DNA of 64,000 bases from Mesodorylaimus sp. YZB2_4 (Eukaryota; Nematoda; Enoplea; Dorylaimida; Dorylaimidae). The position numbers and the translations under genes are program-made. The first letter of the stretch is position 1. Each line of letters opens with the position of its first letter. The notes below the pieces were generated by a model. That model had not been told where the DNA came from, made no database searches, and was given only the letters and a program-made list of their open reading frames with translations. The DNA is taken from positions 1,612,001-1,676,000 of the forward strand of contig JASANH010000606.1 of assembly GCA_030248295.1 (NCBI GenBank), given 5' to 3'. Shown piece by piece: positions 14,040-25,716 of the stretch.

Positions 14040-14892
14040 TCACCGCACGGCCCATAGGGTACGTTGTCACTGCTGATCTCATTATTTTTGTACACCCTAG
14101 CCTTTTACTCTGGGTACAGTTTTATGTGCTAATTTATATTTTCAAGTCCAAACTTGTTAGTATCCGAGGTACAAATAGTCACAATATCCCAGTCCACACA
14201 TGACTCTATGCTGACATCCAGCTACGAGAAGTCAATACGAACACAGTGCGCCCTGGAACGTGCCAGTTCACAAACACACCGAGTAAAGAGAACGTGACCG
14301 AAAAGAAGCCCCTCGAGCCTTGCCCAGCATAACCCCAGTTATGGACAACAACCACCAACCAGCACGATCACGTAGTACATAAAGTAGTGCCGTACACTGT
14401 CAATACATAGTATTGTGTCAAGAGTCGTGAACGAAAGGGAAACCAAAAAAACTTGGACACGGTAAAAACCAACCCACCGTCATCACGACATCAAAATTCA
14501 TGCAATACATAGTATTGTCAACACAACTCAAGACCCTATCATCGGGCTTTGCCTACTGAAAAAACGGAAACCATTTGGTAAGAACCTGCATATGAACACA
14601 GATAGGGAATCACATTCAAGAAAACCGAAAGGCTTGTCCCACAGTTAAAGTAAGCATCAAAACGGAGCTCCGTCTTCATACATAGAGGGAAAATTCAAAC
14701 TAGAACGGGACACCCACCTGCTCACCCAGTATCACATTGCACCTTTCCAGCTCACGTCCTTCACTCCCCCCCCCCCCACATTATACATTACTCGTACAAC
14801 ACGTAAGCCGGAACCGGATTTTCAGTGCTGACGAAGCGGGGTTCCGGATGTAGTCCCGAATTACGCAGATCGTTCAACCATGTACAATCGGC
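14040..14892. other. Convergent 3' intergenic region with a repeated 16-mer
   Basis: Lies between the lebercilin-like stop and the Regnase stop. It contains two identical copies of CAATACATAGTATTGT (14401-14416 and 14503-14518), an imperfect palindrome, about 100 bp apart. A poly(C) run is at about 14767-14777. No coding sequence recognised. Confidence 0.55.
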
Positions 14893-17800
14893 TCATTCCG
14901 GCAACGCGCTCTTATCATCCGCGCTTCGCCGCTGCTCGCGTGCTGTCAGTATTAGCGAACACAATTTCTGCGGATCCGTTTCGTTCGGATTCGCTCGCAT
15001 CACCCAATTGACCAGGTCTTCCGGAAACAGCTGCGACAAATGATAGTAGACTTTGGAACGCATGGCTTCGAACGGACTCGTAGATGTTGGCGAACCAGTC
15101 GACTTTTGGCCGCCAGCCATGTGCGGTGCTGGCGGAGAAGATGCACTCGACGAATTCCATCCGGCCGTTGCTGGCGATGTGAAAACTGGCGACGAACTGT
15201 GCTCGACGGGACCCCAAACCGTCGTTGACGGGATGAAGTAATTGCTGCCTCCGAACGAGGGCGGTGAGAGCGGGTAAAACGCGTCATCGTTGTCCGTCAG
15301 CCCAGCGACGCCTACGCCGACCCCCACCAGGTTCAGCTGCGAGTCGGAGACGCTGTTCTTCCGTTGCTCGTTGCCGTAATGATTCCCGATGAACACTTGG
15401 TGACTAGGCGGCGGCGCGTAGGAGAGTTGCGTTTGATTGCGCAACAGGTTGACCCCGGGCGCGCTCATATTCCTGGCCACAGGCAGGTGCGGGTGCAAAT
15501 GATTCTCGTTCACGCCGTGGTAATGGTCGCTCTGCCAAATCTGCCGCAAGAACGAGCCCGGCTGAGTTGGTGTCGGCGGCATGAGCAGATATCTCGAGTC
15601 GTCCGACACCGGACCTTGAGCAGCGAGACAAGCATTTCGAGCAGCTTCAGGATTCGATATTTGCTTTGACAGGCTCGCATGGCCGCTGTCAGCTTGTATG
15701 CGTTGAACGCGGGCGTCGCGATGCGGCTGATACTTGAAATGGTCCACCGCCGGGGCTCCGATCGACGATTGTACGAGCACTTGATTATAATACGGCAGTG
15801 TCAGTGACGGCGGGGAATATCGGCCGGGTGACGTGCTGTTGCTACTGCTCTGCCGAAGCAGTGTAGCTGGATTCAACGATTGCGTTCGAAAAGCAACTGG
15901 TTTTTCTTTCCCCGAAAAGGATGATAAATCGCCATAGCTATCCACCGCGCCGAGCCGCCCGTGTTGCAACGAGTTCGCTAAAAAAAGTCACATTTTCCAT
16001 TCGAAAACATGTACGGACTGTTTGCATGTGATTTAGCGCTAGCGCAAAAACAAATTTATCTTTCAGACATCAGGTATTAACGGAGTCGGAAAACAAAAAA
16101 CCCGCTTTAGGACACGCCAAGGCCGCAGGCTTCAGGTATTTCTGCTGTGAACGCAAGAAACGCCCCCGCTGCATTGCGTCAATGGAGGAGTCAGCACCCT
16201 AATGAAGCACTCTTAACTGGAAGTTGACAGATGGAACCACATCTTGTACTTTTATTGTACGCAGCTCCCGACAACGCCCCCGTCCAAACGCTACCACTCA
16301 CTCGGAGATATACGACGATGCATTTCGGCGTGGTCTCGCAATCGCTCCGTCACACTCCGATGTAGTCCGCCAGGCCGTTCGGGGTGATAAAATCTACAAG
16401 GCAAACGAAAAAATAAACCAGTCTCTCTAAAACGCCAAAAGTGGGCAGATTTTAGAAACAAACGAAGGCTTATCGCTCAAATCGTCTAAAAGCCTCCCAC
16501 CTTCCGGTTCAATCGAGCAAGGAGCAATTTACTCACTTGCACTTGTTTCCATACGTGCATTTACGTCCGTACGGACACGGCGGAGCTGTAGAGTTCGGGC
16601 AACTTTTGCTGAGTAGTTGATCGAGGTGCGGGCCGTAACGACCAAGCGGATCGTCGGGGACAACAAATCTAAAACAAAATCACCCTCGTTTCGTGTCCTT
16701 TCTCACAGCGCTGTAGACCAGCTTACTTTTCGTCAATGAAATTGTACATGAGCAAACGTTCCTCAACCGCTTTCCGGAAATCGGGATTTTCATGCACCAT
16801 GTCGCGATACTCATCATTGGACACTATGACGGCCTCCTTGTCCACGGCCGTTTTCAATATATACCGATCATCGTGGCAGATTATGCGTCGCCCTCCCAAT
16901 CGCCTCGACGGTGTCCACACAAGCACGTTCTCCCTCTCCAAATCGAACAGGATATGTTGATCTGCAAAACACACCAATGACTCACTCACCCCACCAAATG
17001 GCTGAGCACAATATACCTGTTATTGGGTTATCCGATCTCGACTGCTCCTTGCGAAACTGTGGCACGAATACTTTGATATCGGTGTGACCGCGACGCTTGA
17101 ACCAATCAACACAAATCCGAATACCCAAACAGGAGAACACCACCTTGTTGCCGTGACTGAAACGGGAACAACGGGTCAAAGTCCAAAGGTAGACTGCAGG
17201 GGAGGCTCACTTACGTCATAGCAACATTGCTTCCATCGACAACAATCGATCTCAGTCCACTGGCCGGAGTCCACTGTTGAAGGCTGCCGTTTCCTGGACT
17301 AGGAACATGCTGAGCTGCGGCGCCGCTCGTCGCTTCGGTCGGGGCGGCCACTTCCTGCACATCTTGGCCGAGTTTGATCAACTCCGCCAGCACCTTGTCT
17401 TGGCCCGGATTGGTCGAGGCTAATTTACAGAGCACGGATCGCAGCTGCGTCTCGTTGTAGCCCAACTTCAACGTGAAGTCCAGCAACGAGGCGTAATAGT
17501 CGGGGTTAATGCTATCGAGCACGGACGCCTGCGACACGCCGCCAATGCTGACTGATGGCGAAAGGCCGATCGCCGCGTCCGAATTGGTCGCGCACAACGG
17601 AAATGACCCGCTGTAGCCCGAATCTTGCAAAGTCAACTTTGAAAAATCCGAGCCGACATCGTAGCTGGCCGACGACGCTACGGTGCTGACTGGCGAACGG
17701 GAATTGGCGAAGATATCGGTCGCACCGCTCGAGGCGGTTGTCGTGGTCAGCGTGGGCGAATAGGCGCATTCCTGCGATAACGTCTCAGACGCTTCGGACG

Positions 17801-18203
17801 TATTGCGACTGAGCGCCGAATGCTCGCTCCCCGACGTGTAGCAAGGATCCGAATCTTGGGCCTCGAGCAGTTTCACACCGACCACCTTCGTACACAGCGG
17901 CGTCTCGTCGACTTGAACATTGAGCGGCGATCGTGATTTTGGCGGTGTGTGAGATGAAGTCAAAAGCTCGGACGATGCTGCGGGTCGCAATTCGGCCACG
18001 AACACGGGCGGCGTAGTCCCTAAGACTACACGCTGTCCGTGAGCCACGCGACAAAGCTTCTTGTGACCACTGGCTCCAACCATTAACGCTGGCGTCGACC
18101 CACGACGCTGTTCCTGGTGTGCGCTCGTACCGCGGCTCCCGCCGAGTATGGAATCACCGGTCATCGCTACGTGCTGTTCAGGTGACTCGATAATAGAATT
18201 CAT
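14893..18203 (-). CDS. ZC3H12: Regnase / ZC3H12 (MCPIP) endoribonuclease
   Basis: Cytoplasmic NYN/PIN-fold endoribonuclease that cleaves stem-loop-containing mRNAs. Six exons on the minus strand: 18203-17215, 17156-17017, 16961-16727, 16668-16537, 16393-16302 and 15977-14893. Domain order: a Ser/Thr-rich N-terminus; a UBA-like segment ([23 protein letters not shown]); the PIN domain with acidic residues in [15 protein letters not shown] and VSNDEYRD all kept; a CCCH finger split over exons 4-5 ([17 protein letters not shown]); a long disordered tail; and a conserved C-terminal helical segment ([17 protein letters not shown]…). [16 protein letters not shown] matches the family. The enzyme looks active. 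Single-copy orthologue of vertebrate ZC3H12A-D, probably equivalent to nematode rege-1. Start at 18203 is the first in-frame ATG; an upstream non-coding exon is possible. Confidence 0.95.
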
Positions 18204-19885
18204 GCTCCCTCTTAGGCGTCGTTTCGTCGAGGTTCGTTCGGCGTCTAGCGGGAACTACCTGAATCAAAGACAACAGAATAAGATAGCTACACAACAAAAA
18301 CGTGTTCCCTCTCAGTTATGGGCTCATCGCGTGGGCTCGCCAGCATGAATGGCACAAGCCAGTGCTACCAGTTTTGGGGATAGCTACACATTGCACGGGC
18401 GAACGTCGTCGATCAGTGTTACGGAGGAAGTGCGTACATACGCCCACCGCGCGACCAATGCAGACTACGATGACAAAAAAGTTCTAAATAAGTGTTGTCC
18501 CTGTCTTGGCCGACGATCGAGGTAAAAAACCTGGACGACACGGACAGAAGGGGACGATGACGACGTCAGAGACCCGCACGGCGTCTTCGCTCCAATGAAC
18601 GCGAATGCAAACTGGGCACTCGTTTTAAAAACTGCGCGTTGCACGAGCCCGACAGCCGAAAGTAAACTGGTGTAACGGATCTACAGGGCGGTCGGATCGT
18701 AACGGGAATGGTGCGAGATCCTTTTCGCGACTCCTCGTCACTACGTCGAGTTTGACAAATGCGGACGAGGACGTGCGATGTGCCGGTCGGCAGGGCCAAC
18801 TCGAAACCCGGTTACTCAAGCGCGTGCACCAACTACGTAACGCGAACATGCATCAACTTTTCAACAGTCATTACATGACCGACGATGAAGAGCCAAACTG
18901 TCATTCGACCCCCTTTCCACTCCATCAATGAACACACACCCGACTGATATCATAACACGGGGCCAGGTCTGAGATCCGCACTGCCTCCTATCTTCAGCAG
19001 AACCTCGCTCGTCCACTGTCCACACACCAGACCAGATACCTGCTCTGCTCTGCCCCTTTCAGCTCCTTCGTCCAGGCGCCATTTACGGGACATCCGAGAA
19101 ATAAACAGAGACAACGGAATTAAAGGCACCCCCCCCTGAATAGACGTGATTCGAATTACGAGTTCTACATTAGACAATTTTCTTAAGAGCGTTCCAACAA
19201 AAGAACGGAAGTGAAATCGCCTTCGAAACAAGTTTATTTTAGGGCACGCTCATCACCCGTTACAATTTGCACCCACCTATTTCGTACAGGATATGAAACC
19301 AGGGGACTGTCTTTTACGAGCACGCCCAAACTCACTCACCATTGTTCGCCCCGCTAATGCACCAATCATTCAACTATTTCAAACATCGAGCCCATAAACA
19401 CGCGGCGGCCCTAAACTGAATTCTTAAATTACACAAAATTAGTATTTCAATACGAATGTTATTAAAACAACCTCGCCTAACATAACTGTGATCTAGTCTA
19501 GCCTTACCAGAAAAAGCCTGTTCTCCGTTCGCCGACGGCGACATTTGTACGAAGTACCTAAAACTCAAGTCCGCAACCCTCCTCGAGCAACGAACGGCAC
19601 AGAAATGCAGCTACCATCTCCTTATACCCTCGCGTGCACAGCGACAACGAGACGACGAGGAAAGAAAAGCTTTCCTTCAGGAGTACACGTTGTCACATGA
19701 TCCCACTCGGCTCGTCCAACTTATTCACGTGCAAAGTCCGTAAATTATCAGGGACTCCTCGTTCGAAATTCTAGTCCATGTGATACACAAGAAAACAGAG
19801 GGAAAAGGTAACATTCGACGCCCCGGTCACTTTCGCTCCAATTAGAGGATTATTCCTCGCCATCGCTGCATCCCGACAAAACGGC

Positions 19886-20183
19886 TTAAGAGAGACTAAG
19901 CATAAATTTTTCATATTCCTCAAAGTTTGTATCACCAGTTTTGATCTTCACAAACTCCCAAATTTCTTCTTCGAAAAGAATTTCAAAGTCGTTCAAGAAT
20001 ATTCGCACCTACAGTAAGTTACGGTATTTGGAAAACATTTTTGCCCATGATCGGTCGGCCATGCTGCAAAAAGGGCCGATCGACCTTATAAGGGCGCCCC
20101 GCAGCTAATGCCGTCATAGCCTCGTAATAAGTGGAGAGCAGCACAAAAAGGATCGCCCACACGATGACCAGCTTGCCGCAAAA
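19886..20183 (-). CDS. Unassigned coding-like segments (possible 3' end of a small membrane-protein gene)
   Basis: Two adjacent minus-strand segments look coding. The first (20183 downward) follows an acceptor-like TTCACCTAG and encodes a hydrophobic stretch (LVIVWAILFVLLSTYYEAM) that could be a transmembrane helix, open to a stop at 20019. The second (20008-19886) follows CTGTAG and encodes an acidic/aromatic tail (FEILFEEEIWEFVKIKTG) ending in TAA. A 76-nt intron from a GT at 20084 to AG at 20009 would join them in phase 0 (GRPYK|VRIF). I do not recognise the family and found no convincing upstream exon, so this is a candidate only. Chance open frames are the main alternative. Confidence 0.3.
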
Positions 20184-22135
20184 CTAGGTGAAAAAAGAGT
20201 AACGAGCAAGAAACAGTTTAGCTTTTCAGCTAGCGATATAGAAACATCGGTCATCATTTTGTGAAAAAGAGCCACTGAAATCCATCAAGCACAAATCTAA
20301 CAATTATCAACGAGTCGCCGACTCGGAAAAATATACTCGTCCATTCTCATAACGGCCTCCCTCCTGCTGTCTTTATAACACCATCACTGAACACAACTTG
20401 CTCATATCGATTTCGCTTCGTTCCTCCGCCCTCAACAAAATGCCAATCGCTCAAGAAATAGCCATACTGAGTAGTATTACTTATTAACGGCACGATTCAG
20501 ACAGGCGGCTAGACACTAGAGCCACGGATACGAGGACAGGCTACGCTCCAAACTAGCTCGGTAGCTATGCCTAAATACGCGGGCTTTCATAGAAAACAGC
20601 AGGCAAAGTCCTCGCGCCGCTCCCATACGAGGACAAAACAATTCTCCATAAATTAAGCAGGTCATGATTTCGAAAAAGTACGTAAGGCTTCGAAAAAACA
20701 ATAAAAACTAACTACATGAGCGAGATACCTGTCCCTGGCCATCAAGAATTGACGATGCGAAAACGGGAGGCCTTTGTCGATGAAACGATCGGCAGCCGGA
20801 TTCTTGCAAAATGGGAACAGGAACTTTCACAAGGATTCTTATACGCCTCCAGCAACGATTGCCGTTTTGCAGACCAAACACGGACGCAAACTCGATAACC
20901 AAGTAGACACCTACTTATACAAAAATAAGGCCATCTAAAACACGTACACATCTGATGCCTACTATTTCGAATCCGCATTTACGCCCCCTCGCGCTGGGTA
21001 GGCATCACCAATGAAAATGCTCAACCATGTCAAAAAAGGAGAGACTATCTAAACATCAACGCACGCACGGAATGCCCATGCCCCAATGACGAGTTGAAAA
21101 CCGGACCTAATTTTCCTGCGATTTCACTCATCTCTCCTCCCGCCCTTTCCATGCCATACTTGGTTTATTAGCACACCTCAACACTGCCGCACGCTCGTCC
21201 GAGTATAACCCGACCAATGGCAGCTTATTCATTCCGCTCATGATTGTCCCACGCCTGCCTGCTGCCATCGTGTCTCTCCGTTCCGCCAATTAGGCAAATG
21301 ACACCGATCCCGAGCCAAGCAGGATGCCCCACCATCGCAAACTTTTTGCCACCTCCGCCTACAGAAACCCTATCATCAGACTTCGACTACACGAAACAAA
21401 CCGGGGCTGTCTGAGAAACAGTTCCATACAAATCGACCTCAAATCGTCCGCTGCTGATGGGCGCTGGTGAAAGATTCAGAAACTTTTTCATAGCAGAAAC
21501 TGTCCATCATTCGTCCCGCAAGCTTGTCTTGGATCACGAAGCCAAGCACACCTCAGATTAAGGATACGATGGCTTCAACTCATCGGCGCAGTCGAACGGC
21601 GGAGAACAGTTTATATACGGACCAACGGAGGAATGTATCACGAGCCAACGGTGAAGCCTGAGAAAGTGCGAATCGTAGGGTCCTATTATTCTAGGCTTTC
21701 TCATCACGCTACCACAACGTGACCATAGAAAAACAAGACCCAACATATCTGAGGAAATGTGACCTTTCGTTCGCCCGTATATAGTCACGCCGTGCGATTC
21801 TCTAGAAGCTTCGAAGTGAAAAGAGGAAAAGGCTGATCGCGTAAATTATAGTCATTGCTAGCGACAGAATAATGCATGCCGGGAATCCGTTAACCGAGGT
21901 GCAAATACTGTATGTAAAATTAAGAACTTGAGCCCACCTCCTGATTTCAGTCGTTGAAACATTTCACTGCCCGGCCGATTTCCACGATTTCTCCAGTGGA
22001 GGTGAAAGGGAGGATGACTTTTAGTCGATTGCTTCTGAAATGGAAAACGGAATGTAGTATCAGCTAAACTGACCAGGCAACCCTTCGAGTGTGCAATCAG
22101 TTTATCCACAAAAATGTACAAGGTAGTTTAAGAGA

Positions 22136-22383
22136 CATTTGGGAAAGTGTGACGAGCCATCGGTCAGGGGTCAGCGGTCAAAGTTCCAAGGCATGGGCTC
22201 TAGAAACTACCTCAATGTCGGTTTGACCATTGAGCCAGGCAAGTTTTCAGGAGTTATACACAGAGCCCAAAAGAATACAGTAAAGCCAAAAGAACAGTTC
22301 TGAAAATCTCTGGGATACAAAATGTGCAATTTTGACCGCTGCCCACTCACACCAACCGATGGCAAGTAACACTTTCTCAAATG
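22136..22383. mobile_element. Short terminal-inverted-repeat element (MITE-like)
   Basis: A 248-bp segment whose ends are inverted repeats: left CATTTGGGAAAGTGTGAC, right end read inward CATTTGAGAAAGTGTTAC (16/18). Inside, further matching blocks GCCATCGGT and CAGCGGTCAAA occur in both arms. No open frame of note and no obvious target-site duplication. It lies about 0.8 kb upstream of akirin. Superfamily cannot be assigned. Confidence 0.55.
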
Positions 22384-23191
22384 CGTTCTGCGACCATTCT
22401 ACGTATTCCTATATGCATTAGATTGATTGCCAAGTGAGTGAAAGAGAGTTACAAATTATACCATGGCTTCACTAGATCAACCAGGGTTACTTAATGATAA
22501 AGTAGGCCTCAAGTCTAATCGTAAGAGCGGCAACACTACTTAATACATGCAAATTACGAACAAAACCATACTTGTCAAAAACACTTCAAGCCAGTTCAAT
22601 TTTGTGCATCAGTGGCGTTCGCCATTTGGAAACGAACGACCGACTTGTGCAATGGGTAATGACTGAACCTGAAAGTAGAGGCACTGCCATTACAGTGTCA
22701 TAGTTATATAACCGGCGATAAAGACAATTCTCATAGGCTCCCTAAATCAGCTTACCAAATCTTAGTTTCAAATTAGTCAGAAAACTCAAAATTTTACGCC
22801 AAGTCAGCCTTCTTTTTTGTGCTGCCAGAAATCTTGTAAAATCTATTTCAAATTGCTATAAGCATTTGCGCATGTGCGTGAAGTGCAGGTACACTGCCGC
22901 GGGATACTGTAACCGTAGAACAGCTATCGACGTCTCGGCGATAGTCTTCGTCATCTGTTGACAAAGTCAGAGAAGGTTGGAATACATTTCAAAAATCAGA
23001 AACTCGGTTGAAATATCAAGTTAAGAATATCAAAAATTTTTAAAGTCGGTTCAATTCTTGGTTCTTTGGCAAGTTAAGGTTTTATGAAGGTATTGTTTTT
23101 GGTGTAAAGTGGGCGGGGCCGCGATACAGTAGAATAATGATTTCTGTAATGAATTTTTAAGGTACATTAGGTACTATTCACAAAATACAAA

Positions 23192-25088
23192 ATGGCCTGT
23201 GGTGCGACTCTGAAACGATCTCGTGAATTGGATCCATTGCTGAACACAGATACGGCGATCAAGCGTCGGCGAACGACTTTGGATTCCGGACAGTTCAATC
23301 CGTTTTTTCAGTCGCTTCAACAGCAACATCCTAGCCATGTTCTGGATGCCAACCCCGTCCCTGCAGATTCTGAAATGCCTTCGTCTTTCGATGCATCTAT
23401 AGGATCCGTCAACTGTGTTGGTAAGCCCTAAAACGCAGTCCCCTCTGATTTCCTATCTAAAATCGTTGTCTTGGATCTATTCTTCAGTAGGCATGGATGG
23501 GTTGGATGCGCGTCTTCAAGCTGAGATTCGTTCGGTTCGTCGTCGCCGAACCTTGTTTGGAGGTGGTCCAAGTGAATCGCCGGTGTCTTCCGACTCGGAA
23601 TCAGAACATCGTATGGATGGCGCGTATGGACACGCTTTGCAACATGTGCGTCAACAACCGGCTTCCTGCTCTACTGGTGGAAGCGGGGGCGAACGCTCGC
23701 TGTTTACCTACTCGCAAGTAAGGAAATCCCCAAAACTTGAGACGAAAATTTTGTTATAATCCATGACAAGTCTTTATATTTCTGCTGCAAGTTAAGCATG
23801 GCTTTAGGATGCAGAATAGAGCTTGGCGAGGTTGAGTAATTAGTGTACCTAGCCGAACGGGTGCACTGTTTTGACCCGTAAGGGTGCCTTCTTACTTATT
23901 CAATGAGCAGAAATTAGAAATTAGTGCAGAAGCAAACGTATGAAAAACTCCAACCATGACACTCGTCAGTGCTTATTGTGCTGTTACCATGTTATGATTC
24001 TTTTTTGTTTCAGCTACGTGTGATCTGCGAGCGTTTGTTAAAAGAGCAGGAAATGCGGTTGCGCGAAGAGTACGATCAGACATTGAATAGCAAACTTGCT
24101 GGTGAGAACTCTTGTTTCTTGCATTTATTGTCAGTTTAGTTAGAAGCTTGTTTTTAGAGCAACACGAAACGTTTGTTCGCTTCACTTACGATCAGATCCA
24201 TCGTCGTTTAGGCGATGCCCCAATGTCGTGTAAGTGTGCAGCAAAGTTCATACAAGGTTGGAAAACTAGGAAACATTGGGAAAGCCAGGCAGTCCTAAAA
24301 GTTCCCAGAAAACTTGGGAAAACGGGGTTTTTGAGCCAAAATCAGCGAAAACTGTGAGGCACTGCATTCAGAGGTTTCAAAGTCGAATCACGCTAGAAAT
24401 CAATATATCAGTTGAAATTTATTTATCACTTAGCACTGCAGTGTTAGGGCAGTGTGAAAATAATCAGGGAAAAATACAGTAGAGTTTTTGGCTGTGAAAC
24501 TGGGAAAATGATTTCCCGCTCCTAGCATGAACCGCGGGCGCGGTCAGGGCCAGCATCAACCGATCTGACCCTAGGCCTGGATCCCGATCCGGCTGATCCG
24601 CTTTGATGGGATGACGTATTTGGCTCTGATCGTGAGTCCTCACCAGCCTCCACCAGGCTCAGTTTCCTCGCTATCACTCTGTCAGCCAGTCTACTCCAAA
24701 GGACACGATATAGCTAACCTGCACCAGCGGAATTAAATGATGATTTGAGACAAACAACTGGATTTTCTCATTATATATATGAAGTGTACCACACCTTATC
24801 ATTTTCCAGCAGACGAAGCGCGAAAAATTTTAGTTACCGATCCATCAGTCGGATCGGTCGATGCTGGGGTCTGGGAAAGCTAGATGAGACAAGGTGACCA
24901 CCTGAAGGGAAAAGTGAGTTTGAGTTTGAGCTGATGAGGGATATGGTCCGTTGGGTCAAGTTTTGTCAGGCTGATGGTACCTAATAAGCCACGGACCAGA
25001 TGAGATTTTGTTTTGGTTGATCGAATTCTTTTACGTTCAGCTTTTATTTTACGCTGTACATTCTCTCTGTTTTTCAGACTTATCGTAA
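23192..25088 (+). CDS. AKIRIN: Akirin, nuclear transcription co-factor
   Basis: Small nuclear protein that bridges transcription factors (e.g. NF-kB/Relish, Twist) and SWI/SNF chromatin remodellers. In mammals it also promotes proteasome import. Exons: 23192-23420, 23491-23717, 24014-24101, 24158-24229 and 25078-25088, giving 208 residues with consistent phases. Hallmarks: N-terminal MACGATLKR, the nuclear localisation signal KRRR in TAIKRRRTTLD, LFTYSQLRVICERLLKEQE, REEYDQTLNSKLAEQHETFVRFTYDQI and the C-terminal SYLS in place of the usual SYVS. The last coding exon is only 11 nt including the stop, after an 848-bp intron. Assignment is firm; the tiny exon is inferred from phase and the conserved SYxS ending. 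Confidence 0.94.
24550..24867. repeat. Imperfect inverted repeat in akirin intron 4
   Basis: Left arm 24550-24570 and right arm 24847-24867 match as reverse complements at 18 of 21 positions (CCAGCATCRACCGATC…). The right arm also forms its own small hairpin (ACCGATCC…GGATCGGT). The span is about 318 bp with no coding potential. It may be a decayed transposable element; no target-site duplication found. Confidence 0.45.
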
Positions 25089-25716
25089 GGAGCTGATCAT
25101 TCAGGACACGGGATACGAAAAAGGCCGTTCAACCGATGTGAAATAACCAGTATAGCTGATATCTGAATGGAATTTGTGACTACTGGTTTCTTCATTTTTT
25201 CCTAAATTTTTCTCGGTGTGGACAAGTTACTCGTATTGTGTACTGCTACGTGTTTTATGTACAGTCTCTCATGTGGCCAGGGAAGGTGTAGAGTTTTGCA
25301 TAGGGCGTGTAAAATCATAAAGATAATGCGTGTTTGGCTTGTCCCTTTTGGTGGAGGGTGAGTCTGTTCGTCGTACCCCCGCTATGCCCGTACAATTGGC
25401 CGTCCTCGTACAAGGAGGTCCGTATGGGAAACTGGTTTCGGGCCTGCGAGAAAGGTACAGACAAATAGAAGTTTGAGCATCGAACGCGTCGACGAGGCCT
25501 CGTTCGTCGGATTCCAGTGCGGTCAAGAGAACGGCTGGCAGGGTGAGTCGAAAAGGGACGAGAGGGGGACATGATCACTTCTTATTGCCCATCCTAGACA
25601 GTGCTCGAGTCCCCATTCGGACAGATAACTGTCCCAAATGAGGCCTGTTTTGGCCATGGATCACTGGGTGGGACTCTGTGTGGGCGAGAGATAACGTTGG
25701 TCTTTTTTCAGGTGCA
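25089..25716. other. Intergenic akirin - PKD
   Basis: 628 bp holding the akirin 3' UTR and the 5' region of PKD. A GTGAGT donor-like site at about 25545 and the acceptor at 25711 suggest that PKD has an upstream, possibly untranslated, exon here. Confidence 0.45.

Larger units (their letters stand above)
18204..23191. other. Long gene-poor region between Regnase and akirin
   Basis: About 5 kb upstream of both Regnase (-) and akirin (+), which are divergent, so it probably contains both promoters and 5' exons. No confirmed gene. Two coding-like minus-strand segments (19886-20183) and one inverted-repeat element (22136-22383) are listed separately. A 60-codon plus-strand frame at 20716-20898 starts with ATG but matches nothing I recognise. 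Confidence 0.5.

Noticed and set aside
20019..20183. Copper transporter (CTR) membrane segment
   Set aside because: The YEA motif after a hydrophobic stretch recalls CTR proteins, but the following segment is acidic rather than a second membrane helix, and no MxxxM motif is visible.
20716..20898. 60-codon ATG frame on the plus strand in the gene-poor region
   Set aside because: Length is near chance, no splice sites or similarity recognised; kept only as a remark in the region entry.
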